From Gemmatimonadota bacterium (lineage in GTDB: Bacteria > Latescibacterota > UBA2968 > GCA-2709665): DNA of 64,000 bases. The stretch's first letter is position 1. Each line of letters opens with the position of its first letter. Position numbers and translations under genes: made by a program. The DNA is taken from contig JAPPFJ010000019.1 of the NCBI GenBank assembly GCA_028877215.1, positions 1-64,000 of the forward strand, written 5' to 3'. Below are positions 19,033 through 26,719 of the stretch, piece by piece. A model generated the notes under the pieces. That model was given only the letters and a program-made list of their open reading frames with translations. It had not been told where the DNA came from and ran no database searches.

Positions 19033-20061
19033 ATGAAGGACTACTCGAACCTTGAACGCAAAGCGCTGCAAAACAAACCCTTAAGCGATCGGGAAATGCT
19101 GGCGGTGCTCGATACGCCGGACGAAGACCTGCTCCTGCTGATCCACGCGGCCTATCGGGTTCGCCACCGCTTTTTCGGAAACAGAGTGCGGCTGCACGTT
19201 TTGCAGAATGCCAAAAGTGGACTGTGTCCGGAAGATTGCGCGTACTGCTCCCAATCCGCCGTGTCGACCGCGGCCATCGACAAATATCCGCTGTTGCCTC
19301 GCGAGCAGATTCTCGACGGCGCCAGAAAGGCCAAGGCGGGAAAGGCACTGCGGTATTGCATCGTCACCAGCGGAAGAGGCCCCACGGGCAGAGAAGTGGA
19401 GACCGTTGCCGACATCGTGCGCGAAGTCAAACAGACCGTCGATATCGACATCTGCTGCTGTATGGGGCTGCTGGACGAAGCACAGGCCAGAACGTTGAGA
19501 GCAGCCGGCGTGGACCGGATCAATCACAACCTCAACACCAGTGCCGGACATCATGGCAACATCGTTACCACGCACACCTACACGGACCGGTTGAATACCC
19601 TTAAAGCCGTCAAGGCCGCCGGACTCGAAACCTGTTGTGGAGGAATCATCGGGATGGGAGAATCCATGCAGGACATCGTCGACCTTGCTGTCGCCGTTCG
19701 GGAACTCGACATCGATTCGATTCCCGTCAACTTTCTGCATCCCATAGATGGCACGCCCCTTGCCGGGCGCAAACCGATGTCGCCTCAGGAAGGCCTGAAG
19801 GTTCTGTGCCTGTTCCGCTTTGTCAATCCGAGTAAGGAAATCCGTATGGCGGGCGGCCGGGAACTCACGCTCGGGTCCCTCCAGGCCCTGGCCCTCTATC
19901 CGGCGAACTCCCTGTTTATGGAAGGTTATCTGACAACCGGAGGACAGTCCACCTCGGAGACCCATCGACTCATCGACGACATGGGATTCGAAGTCGAAGA
20001 GCAGTGGAAAACTGAAGATGGAACGAACGTGCCGGCAGGCACTTTGAATGCAGTCACATAA
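19033..20061 (+). CDS. bioB: Biotin synthase
   Basis: BioB inserts sulfur into dethiobiotin, the last step of biotin synthesis. The 342-aa product has the radical-SAM cysteines C65, C69 and C72 (GLCPEDCAYCSQ). The sacrificial-cluster and dethiobiotin-binding region includes INHNLNTS, and NFLHPIDGTPL lies near the C-terminal half. No bioA, bioD or bioF is present here, so the rest of the pathway must lie elsewhere or biotin precursors are imported. The product would feed AccB. mnmG begins 15 bp after its stop. Confidence 0.94.
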   Translation: MKDYSNLERKALQNKPLSDREMLAVLDTPDEDLLLLIHAAYRVRHRFFGNRVRLHVLQNAKSGLCPEDCAYCSQSAVSTAAIDKYPLLPREQILDGARKAKAGKALRYCIVTSGRGPTGREVETVADIVREVKQTVDIDICCCMGLLDEAQARTLRAAGVDRINHNLNTSAGHHGNIVTTHTYTDRLNTLKAVKAAGLETCCGGIIGMGESMQDIVDLAVAVRELDIDSIPVNFLHPIDGTPLAGRKPMSPQEGLKVLCLFRFVNPSKEIRMAGGRELTLGSLQALALYPANSLFMEGYLTTGGQSTSETHRLIDDMGFEVEEQWKTEDGTNVPAGTLNAVT

Positions 20062-20076
20062 CGCCTCCCGCAACCT

Positions 20077-21957
20077 ATGTGGACCTACGATAAACACTAC
20101 GATATCATCGTTGTGGGCGCGGGGCACGCCGGAACCGAGGCGGCCCTGGCGGGCGCGCGCATGGGGTGCCGCACGCTGCTATTGACGATGAATCTGGACA
20201 CGGTCGCCCAGATGTCCTGCAATCCGGCGGTCGGAGGGATTGCGAAGGGCCACATGGTGCGGGAAATCGATGCCTTGGGCGGCGAGATGGCGCGGAACAT
20301 CGACGCGACGGGGCTGCAATTCCGCCTGCTCAACCGGAGCAAAGGGCCGGCGGTGCAGGCCCCCCGGGCCCAGGCCGACAAGAAAGCATACCAGTTTCGG
20401 ATGAAGTACGTCGTGGAAAGTCAGCCGAACCTGGATCTCAAGCAGGGCCTTATCGAAGACCTGCTGGTTGACGACGGACGGATCAGGGGCATCCTCACCA
20501 GATCCCGCACGGTCTTCCTGGGCCGGACCGTCATCCTGACGACAGGCACGTTTCTGAGGGGCCTTATCCACGTCGGGGACAGGTCTTACAGTGCAGGTCG
20601 CGCCGGTGAAGGTTCCGCCGAGCGGGCATCCGGCGGCCTTCGGCAGTTGGGATTTGAGCTGGGGAGGCTGAAAACGGGGACCCCGCCGCGGATCAATTCA
20701 CGCAGCGTGAATTACAGTGTGATGGACGTCCAGCCCGGTGACGAGCAACCGTGTCCGTTCTCGTTCCGCACCGGGGCCATCACACAGGAACAGCTCAACT
20801 GCCACATCACCTGCACCACACCGGAAACCCACGAAATCATCAGACGGAATCTGGATCGATCCGCGATGTACAGCGGCCGTATCCAGTCGGTGGGCCCGCG
20901 GTACTGCCCTTCAATTGAAGACAAGATTGTCAGGTTCGCAGACAGGGAAAAACACCAGCTCTTTGTGGAGCCCGAAGGCCGTAACACCCTGGAAGTCTAC
21001 CTCAACGGTCTGTCAATGAGCCTGCCTGAAGACGTTCAGGTTGAGGTCGTTCGCAGCGTTACCGGCCTTGAAAACGCGGAAATCATGCGGCCGGGATACG
21101 CCGTTGAATACGACTACGTCCCCCCGACCCAGATCCTTCCCACCCTTGAAACCAAGCCCGTCGGCGGCTTGTTTTTCGCCGGGCAGATCAACGGCACCAC
21201 GGGCTACGAAGAAGCGGCCGGACAGGGCCTGATGGCGGGCATCAATGCCGCGTTGCAGGTCCGGAACGAGGACCCGCTCATTCTGGACCGCGCCCAGGCA
21301 TATGTTGGCGTGCTGATTGACGATCTCACAACCAAGGGTACCGAAGAACCGTACCGCATGTTCACGGCATCGGCGGAATACCGACTGTTGTTGCGGCACG
21401 ACAACGCCGACCTTCGGCTGACCGAAACCGGCCGCAAAATCGGGCTGATATCTGACAGCGCGTACGAGTCCTTCAATCGTCGCGCGGGAGCAATCGTCGC
21501 CGAACAAGACCGCCTGAAGCGGGTGAGGGTTCCGCCCTCTGACCGGGTCCAGCAATGCCTGCGGAAAGCCGGCACAACCCCTCTCGCTCAGACCGTGCCC
21601 CTGATCGATCTGTTGCGCAGACCGCAGATCGACTACAGGTTTGTTCAGACAGTGGCGCCGCCGCCGAAACCGCTGCCTCCGGACGTGTGCCATTCGGTTG
21701 AGGTGGAGCTCAAGTACGAAGGCTACATTCAGCGCCAGAAGGCGCAGGTGGCCAGATTTCAGGATCTGGAGGCAAAGCGCCTTCCAGAAAACTTCAACTA
21801 TCTCGACCTTCCCGCCATCTCCCGCGAAGCTGCAGAAAAGCTCGCCCGGGTGCGCCCTCGCTCGCTGGGTCAGGCTTCACGGATTCCCGGTGTTTCACCC
21901 GCTGATATCTCAGCCCTGATGGTCATCCTGAGAGCCCGTGCGCGAGGCGCGGCATGA
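20077..21957 (+). CDS. mnmG: tRNA uridine-5-carboxymethylaminomethyl modification enzyme MnmG
   Basis: MnmG, with MnmE, installs the cmnm5 group at U34 of certain tRNAs. The 626-aa product has the FAD dinucleotide-binding start VVGAGHAGTEAALA, the conserved CNPAVGGIAKGH and the mid-protein GTFLRGLIHVG block. The C-terminal helical domain contains LDLPAISREAAEKL. The chosen ATG at 20077 has no obvious Shine-Dalgarno sequence, which may mean coupling to bioB. Its stop overlaps the next start by 4 bp. mnmE is not in the window. Confidence 0.96.
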   Translation: MWTYDKHYDIIVVGAGHAGTEAALAGARMGCRTLLLTMNLDTVAQMSCNPAVGGIAKGHMVREIDALGGEMARNIDATGLQFRLLNRSKGPAVQAPRAQADKKAYQFRMKYVVESQPNLDLKQGLIEDLLVDDGRIRGILTRSRTVFLGRTVILTTGTFLRGLIHVGDRSYSAGRAGEGSAERASGGLRQLGFELGRLKTGTPPRINSRSVNYSVMDVQPGDEQPCPFSFRTGAITQEQLNCHITCTTPETHEIIRRNLDRSAMYSGRIQSVGPRYCPSIEDKIVRFADREKHQLFVEPEGRNTLEVYLNGLSMSLPEDVQVEVVRSVTGLENAEIMRPGYAVEYDYVPPTQILPTLETKPVGGLFFAGQINGTTGYEEAAGQGLMAGINAALQVRNEDPLILDRAQAYVGVLIDDLTTKGTEEPYRMFTASAEYRLLLRHDNADLRLTETGRKIGLISDSAYESFNRRAGAIVAEQDRLKRVRVPPSDRVQQCLRKAGTTPLAQTVPLIDLLRRPQIDYRFVQTVAPPPKPLPPDVCHSVEVELKYEGYIQRQKAQVARFQDLEAKRLPENFNYLDLPAISREAAEKLARVRPRSLGQASRIPGVSPADISALMVILRARARGAA

Positions 21958-22808
21958 ATCTGGGCACGACACGGGTGCAGGCCGTTCTTTCGCTGCTGGC
22001 CGATCCTGACGCCGATATCGTGGAAATCGTGCGGAGCAAGCTTTTCATGATGGGCGAGCCGACTGTGCGCGAGGTCCTCGATGCCGCGCCCGGAGGCTCA
22101 CCTGCACAACGGGAAGCCGGCCGGATTCTGTTGTGCCTCAAGGAACCGCCTCTGGAATCGCAGTTCCGGAATCTCCACGAGGGAACTCGCGGAGACATCG
22201 ATCTGGAAACGGCGTCGTTTACGCTGGCCAAGCTCGAATACCCCGCTCTTGACATTCAGCGATACCGAAGCCACCTCAATAAGATGGCCGAGGACCTGGC
22301 GCCTTCGATCGCTCCCGACGACCATCCGCTCAGAGTCATCCAGACCCTGAACCGATATCTCTTTGAATCCCAGGGATTCCGTGGACAGAAGAGCGAACCC
22401 GTCGGCCCGGCCTCAAGCTATATGAACCGGGTCCTGGATCGGAAAACAGGCCTTCCCATCTCCATATCCGCGCTCTACATTTTTCTGGCGCGCCGGCTCG
22501 AACTTCCGATTCTAGGCGTGGGGATGCCCGTACACTTCATCGTAAAGTACAAGACGACCGATGGCATGGAGTTCCTGTTCGACCCCTTCAACAAGGGTCA
22601 ACTCCTGACGGCGAATGAATGTGCGGAATATCTCTCCCGATTCGACGTGGATTTCGAACCATCCATGCTGCGCCAGTCATCCGACCGCCAGATTCTCACC
22701 CGCATGATGTTCAACCTCTGTGCGGCTTACAGAGATCGAAAGGACGCGCGAAAGGTCGCCGCCCTCGAACGTCTGGTTAAAATCCTTCTCAAACGTCACC
22801 CGTTGTAG
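21954..22808 (+). CDS. SirB1/transglutaminase-like superfamily protein
   Basis: The 284-aa product matches the SirB1 pattern: DLETASFTLAKLEYP, NRYLFESQGFRG, then SYMNRVLDRKTGLPIS and VGMPVHFIVKY. SirB1-like proteins are a transglutaminase-related family, often with a TPR-like tail, of poorly known function. The usual Cys-His-Asp triad is not obvious, so catalysis is uncertain. It overlaps mnmG by 4 bp (ATGA), which suggests translational coupling. No signal peptide is visible. Confidence 0.8.
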   Translation: MNLGTTRVQAVLSLLADPDADIVEIVRSKLFMMGEPTVREVLDAAPGGSPAQREAGRILLCLKEPPLESQFRNLHEGTRGDIDLETASFTLAKLEYPALDIQRYRSHLNKMAEDLAPSIAPDDHPLRVIQTLNRYLFESQGFRGQKSEPVGPASSYMNRVLDRKTGLPISISALYIFLARRLELPILGVGMPVHFIVKYKTTDGMEFLFDPFNKGQLLTANECAEYLSRFDVDFEPSMLRQSSDRQILTRMMFNLCAAYRDRKDARKVAALERLVKILLKRHPL

Positions 22809-23026
22809 GAGTAACCGGTTCGCTCGATTCGGAAGGTTCGACCGGAGATTGGCGGCGGTTTACCGGCGTCCCCTGTGAGTGCGGTCACCCGAAGTCAGAT
22901 TTCCACCCCTGTACATGACACGCTGAAAGCATCCGGCCGCGGACCTGCGTACGCAGAATCGCGGAGTGACAGGTTTCACACAACGTTCAATTCGGTGGAA
23001 CCGGGACCCGTCGCCGTTCTGACCCA

Positions 23027-23500
23027 ATGCCCGAAAAAATAAAAATCATTGTACAGAACCGAAAAGCCAGGCGGGACTTTTTTCTTGTCGACACCTATGA
23101 AGCCGGCGTCGAACTCAAGGGAACGGAAGTAAAATCACTGCGCCTGGGCAACGCCAATATGGCAGACAGCTATGCCCGCGTGGAAGACAATGAGGTCTTC
23201 CTGCACAACCTTCACATCGGTGAATACACCGAGGCCAGCCGATTCAATCACGATCCGGTCCGGAAACGCCGACTTCTGCTGCACAGGCACGAAATCGACC
23301 GGCTCAGGGTCCGTACGGAAGAAAGGGGGCTGACGCTTGTGGCCCTGAAGCTTTACTTCAAACGCGGCAGAGCAAAGGTCGAACTCGCCCTTGCCAGGGG
23401 CAAGCGCGAATACGACCGGCGCCGGGAGATCGCCAAACGCGACGCGCAGCGTGAAATGCGGCGCGAACTCAAGGTGCGAGAAACGAGATTTCGAAACTAG
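23027..23500 (+). CDS. smpB: SsrA-binding protein SmpB
   Basis: SmpB brings tmRNA to stalled ribosomes in trans-translation. The 157-aa product has the family core AGVELKGTEVKSLRLGNANM, the DSYARVED region, and a basic C-terminal tail. The tail contains KREYDRRREIAKRDAQREM, which mimics the tRNA anticodon stem in this family. No ssrA gene is seen in the window. The 218 bp upstream hold no visible gene. Confidence 0.96.
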   Translation: MPEKIKIIVQNRKARRDFFLVDTYEAGVELKGTEVKSLRLGNANMADSYARVEDNEVFLHNLHIGEYTEASRFNHDPVRKRRLLLHRHEIDRLRVRTEERGLTLVALKLYFKRGRAKVELALARGKREYDRRREIAKRDAQREMRRELKVRETRFRN

Positions 23501-23539
23501 CAGATCGCCGCAGTTCAGCCGCGAAGCCGGCAGGCGGAC

Positions 23540-24760
23540 ATGCCTTCGAGACAGCCCATGAGAAACGAGAATTGGAGGCGGTCAATTCTCCCCGCCTCCC
23601 TGCTGGTCGCCTGTATCGTGTTTTCACCACCGGGTACCTCAGCCAGCGCGGGAAAACCGGAAGCCTCCATTGCCATTCCCGCCTGGAGAATCGGTGGCGG
23701 CGCGTACGTGTCCCTCGGCGACCTGGCCCGGGTCCTGGGCGGCCGACTCCATCCCTATCCGTCCGGGGGAAAGATCGGTTTGCGCAGGGGAGGTAATCTG
23801 ATCGTCTTCACCCCCTTTTCCTCTGTCGTGACCGTAAACGACGTGGGATACAGACTGCCGCTGGAAACGCGATACCACGACACCGGGGCTCTTTACGTGC
23901 CGTCAGAAGCGATCCTGGCGCTGCTGGCGCGAACCCTTCCGGGTTTTCCAAAGGTGCAACCCGTTGAGAAACCGTCCCGCGCGCCGGTGCGCGGAATACG
24001 GCGGCCCGGTGCGGGACTGCCCCTGCACGGAACGAAAGTCGACCGCGAACGCTGGACGATAGACACGATCATATTGGACCCGGGGCACGGAGGCAGAGAT
24101 CCGGGCGCGAAGGGAAAACGAGGGACGAAGGAGAAGGACATTGCATTGAAGGTCTCCATTCGTCTGAAAGAACTGCTTGAAGAACGGCTTGGTGTAAACG
24201 CCGTGCTGACGCGCAGCACGGACAGGTTTGTTACGCTCGGTCAGCGCGCGCGCATTGCCAGAAAGAACCAGGGGAAACTATTTGTGAGCATTCACTGCAA
24301 CGCGAGCAGAAGTCGCCGTGCGCGAGGTTTCGAGGTCTACTTCCTTTCCGAGGCCAAGACTGACGAAGCCGCCGAAGTGGCCAGACGGGAAAACGCCGTC
24401 CTCGACCTGGAAGAACAGGATGAATCGGGCGCCATGGACGAAATCGAAAGCATCCAGTTCGGCCTGCTTTCAACTCAGTTTCTGAAAGAAAGCCAGGATC
24501 TGGCGGCCGATATTAGTGCCGAGGTGGTCGGAAACATGAGGCCATTGCCGGACCGCGGCGTACGCCAGGCTAATTTTTACGTGATGCGAGGCACCATGGG
24601 GCACATGCCTTCTGTCCTCGTGGAAATAGGCTTCGTCTCCAACCCGGCCGAAGAGAGTCAGATGCGAAAGACCTCGTACCAGCGCAAAATGGCCGAAGCA
24701 ATCTTCAACGGAATTCGAAATTTCAAACATCGATATGAACGACAACTCACCCGGAACTGA
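23540..24760 (+). CDS. N-acetylmuramoyl-L-alanine amidase (Amidase_3), with N-terminal copper-amine-oxidase-like domain
   Basis: The 406-aa exported protein should cleave the amide bond between peptidoglycan glycan and peptide. A signal peptide (ILPASLLVACIVFSPPG) is followed at about 45-135 by a small domain. That domain has the YVSLGDLARVLGG and LYVPSEAILALLA pattern of copper-amine-oxidase-N-like stalks, which usually act as cell-wall or protein-binding modules. The catalytic domain at about 175-400 has the zinc ligands in ILDPGHGGRDPG and VSIHCNAS and the catalytic Glu in VLVEIGFVSN. The ATG at 23540 has AGGCGG nearby. Its stop overlaps the next frame, which hints at joint expression with the DnaC-like gene. 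Confidence 0.92.
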   Translation: MPSRQPMRNENWRRSILPASLLVACIVFSPPGTSASAGKPEASIAIPAWRIGGGAYVSLGDLARVLGGRLHPYPSGGKIGLRRGGNLIVFTPFSSVVTVNDVGYRLPLETRYHDTGALYVPSEAILALLARTLPGFPKVQPVEKPSRAPVRGIRRPGAGLPLHGTKVDRERWTIDTIILDPGHGGRDPGAKGKRGTKEKDIALKVSIRLKELLEERLGVNAVLTRSTDRFVTLGQRARIARKNQGKLFVSIHCNASRSRRARGFEVYFLSEAKTDEAAEVARRENAVLDLEEQDESGAMDEIESIQFGLLSTQFLKESQDLAADISAEVVGNMRPLPDRGVRQANFYVMRGTMGHMPSVLVEIGFVSNPAEESQMRKTSYQRKMAEAIFNGIRNFKHRYERQLTRN

Positions 24761-25628
24761 TCCGTCCATGCGAATCGACCTGCCCGGCAGCGATCCGGGA
24801 TACTATTATGATCCACGGGTTACGGCCGGTATGCACGGCGAAATCAGACTGTCTCCCAGGGTCGAAAGACATTGCAGATGCGGTGGCAGGCCACCGTACC
24901 AGATATTTCGACAGCCGGATGCCGAACCGGCCTGGTGTCCATGCCGGCGCTACAGGTTGAAGACGCAGGAGATCAACCGGCTCATCGGGAGTTCCGGCAT
25001 CCCTGATCCGTTTCGATACAAGTTCCTCGACGATTTCTACGAAAGTTTCGATGGGAAGCCGATCGAGGGCGCGGACCGGCTCAAACGCCACCTGCGCACC
25101 CTGATCGAAAAATCCCGCAAGGTGAACGCCCCCCCGGACGCCGGCGCACATGCCGTTGCCTCCCAACCGATAAGGGGGTACTTTCTAACGGGTAAACCTG
25201 GCGTGGGAAAAACCTACTTTTCCTATGTCGCGCTCAACGAGCTCATCTTCCACTCGGGGCGTCCCGGGAAATTCATCAGCCTGTCAAAAGCGTTTTTCCA
25301 GACATTGAGATTCGCGTTTGACGAAAACAGTCCCATGCACGGAAAGTCTGAGACATTTCTGCGTACACTCGGTAACGTCCCGTTTCTGGTCATCGACGAC
25401 TTCGGCGTACAGCGGAACACGGAGTGGGAGCTGGAAATGCTCTATAACCTGGTGGATACACGCTATGCCAATAGACGATTCACGATTGTGACGACCAACA
25501 AGGACATCGAAAACGTAAAGGATCTGGCGGAGGGCAGGCTCCATTCGAGATTCATCGAAATGTGTTATATCATCCGCATTCATGCATCGGACTTCCGCGA
25601 ACGCACACGTAAGGAATATGAAATATAG
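24735..25628 (+). CDS. DnaC/DnaI-like AAA+ ATPase with N-terminal zinc-binding motif
   Basis: The 297-aa product has an N-terminal CxC...CxC cluster (C47, C49, C68, C70). Its AAA+ core has Walker A GKPGVGKT (153-160), Walker B FLVIDDFG with D221/D222, and sensor-1-like TTNK. This is the layout of helicase loaders (DnaC/DnaI) and IstB-like proteins. No transposase or replication gene sits beside it, so a chromosomal replication-loader role is more likely than an insertion-sequence helper, but neither is shown. It overlaps the amidase by 26 bp from this start; an alternative ATG at 24768 would remove the overlap. Confidence 0.75.
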   Translation: MNDNSPGTDPSMRIDLPGSDPGYYYDPRVTAGMHGEIRLSPRVERHCRCGGRPPYQIFRQPDAEPAWCPCRRYRLKTQEINRLIGSSGIPDPFRYKFLDDFYESFDGKPIEGADRLKRHLRTLIEKSRKVNAPPDAGAHAVASQPIRGYFLTGKPGVGKTYFSYVALNELIFHSGRPGKFISLSKAFFQTLRFAFDENSPMHGKSETFLRTLGNVPFLVIDDFGVQRNTEWELEMLYNLVDTRYANRRFTIVTTNKDIENVKDLAEGRLHSRFIEMCYIIRIHASDFRERTRKEYEI

Positions 25629-25704
25629 GACCGCTTTCGAATAAGGGAGTGTACTTCAGTCACGGACCGGTTCCGCACGATTGACCGCGAATCTCAGGAT
25701 TGCC

Positions 25705-26295
25705 ATGTCGTTTCTGGTGGTCGCCACGAAAAATCCCGGCAAGCTCAGAGAGATCCGGGAAATACTGGGATCGGAAGTCAGGCTGCTTTCCCTGACCGAC
25801 TTCCCCGGCGTCGGGGATATCGTGGAGGACGGCAGGACTTTCGAGGCCAACGCCATCAAGAAAGCGCATGCCGTAGCAAACCATACAGGCCACGCCTCCC
25901 TCGCCGATGATTCCGGCCTGGAAGTGGACGCGCTAGACGGTGCCCCGGGCGTTTATTCCGCGCGATTCGCTGGCGAAGAGGCCACCGACGAGCAGAACAA
26001 CGCCAAGCTGCTCCAGCTTCTCGAAGACACCCCCGACGAGCAACGTACGGCGCGTTTCCGCTGTGTGATAGCCGTCTGCGCACCCGACGGTTCTGTACAG
26101 ACGGCCGAGGGCACGGCCGAGGGAAGGATACTGCAGTGCCCGCGAGGAACGGGTGGATTCGGCTACGATCCCCTGTTTCTGGTTTCCGGCCTCCGTCGGA
26201 CGTTTGCGGAACTGCCGCCCGCCGAAAAAAACCGGCTCAGTCACAGGGGGAAGGCGCTGCAGTCCGTGTTCCCTCTGCTGAGCCGGTTTCTCTGA
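25705..26295 (+). CDS. rdgB: XTP/dITP pyrophosphatase (RdgB/HAM1 family)
   Basis: This house-cleaning enzyme hydrolyses dITP and XTP before they enter DNA or RNA. The 196-aa product has the family opening VVATKNPGKLREIREIL, the SLADDSGLEVDALDGAPGVYSAR region (shown in part), and GTGGFGYDPLF near the C-terminus. The ATG at 25705 follows AGGA and gives the standard N-terminus; an upstream TTG at 25681 does not. It lies 76 bp past the DnaC-like gene and converges with the small membrane gene. Confidence 0.95.
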   Translation: MSFLVVATKNPGKLREIREILGSEVRLLSLTDFPGVGDIVEDGRTFEANAIKKAHAVANHTGHASLADDSGLEVDALDGAPGVYSARFAGEEATDEQNNAKLLQLLEDTPDEQRTARFRCVIAVCAPDGSVQTAEGTAEGRILQCPRGTGGFGYDPLFLVSGLRRTFAELPPAEKNRLSHRGKALQSVFPLLSRFL

Positions 26296-26318
26296 ACACG
26301 CCGCGCCGATCCGGTCGA

Positions 26319-26534
26319 TCAATCCGATCCGGAATCGTCGACTTTCGGACGCCGCTGGTAACGCCTCACCCGCCGGACGAAGATCCACACCAAACCTGCC
26401 ACGGCAAGATATTTCAACACCTCCCACACCCACCCCTCCCATCCCAGAATCACGGGCCACAGCGCGAATATCGACAGCAGTATGAATACGTCCTCCAGCG
26501 CCACCCAGATACGGCGTTCATTGCCTCTTGACAT
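26319..26534 (-). CDS. Small membrane protein, unknown
   Basis: The 71-aa product has two hydrophobic segments, DVFILLSIFALWPVILG and EVLKYLAVAGLVWIFV. The end is strongly basic (RRVRRYQRRPK) and would keep the C-terminus in the cytoplasm. GAGGG lies about 8 nt before the ATG at 26534. It converges with rdgB, with 23 bp between stops. No family is recognised; it may be a simple helper protein or an accessory envelope peptide. Confidence 0.6.
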   Translation of the reverse strand: MSRGNERRIWVALEDVFILLSIFALWPVILGWEGWVWEVLKYLAVAGLVWIFVRRVRRYQRRPKVDDSGSD

Positions 26535-26719
26535 GGATGTACCCTCAGCTGGTGTTCCGTCCCGGAAACAGATCGTCGAGACCCGGCCGACTTAAGGCAG
26601 ATAAAACAGCTCTCAGCCTGAACCGATTGGCAGATTGACCCCAGGATTACAAATCGAGGCGTGGGCGCCATGATGCGGGCCATATAATGGACCGTCCGTA
26701 CGAGTAGAGCGACAGCGCC

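Noticed and set aside
22809..23026. Possible tRNA, because of a GGTTCGA-like T-loop sequence
   Set aside because: No acceptor stem or anticodon arm can be paired around it.
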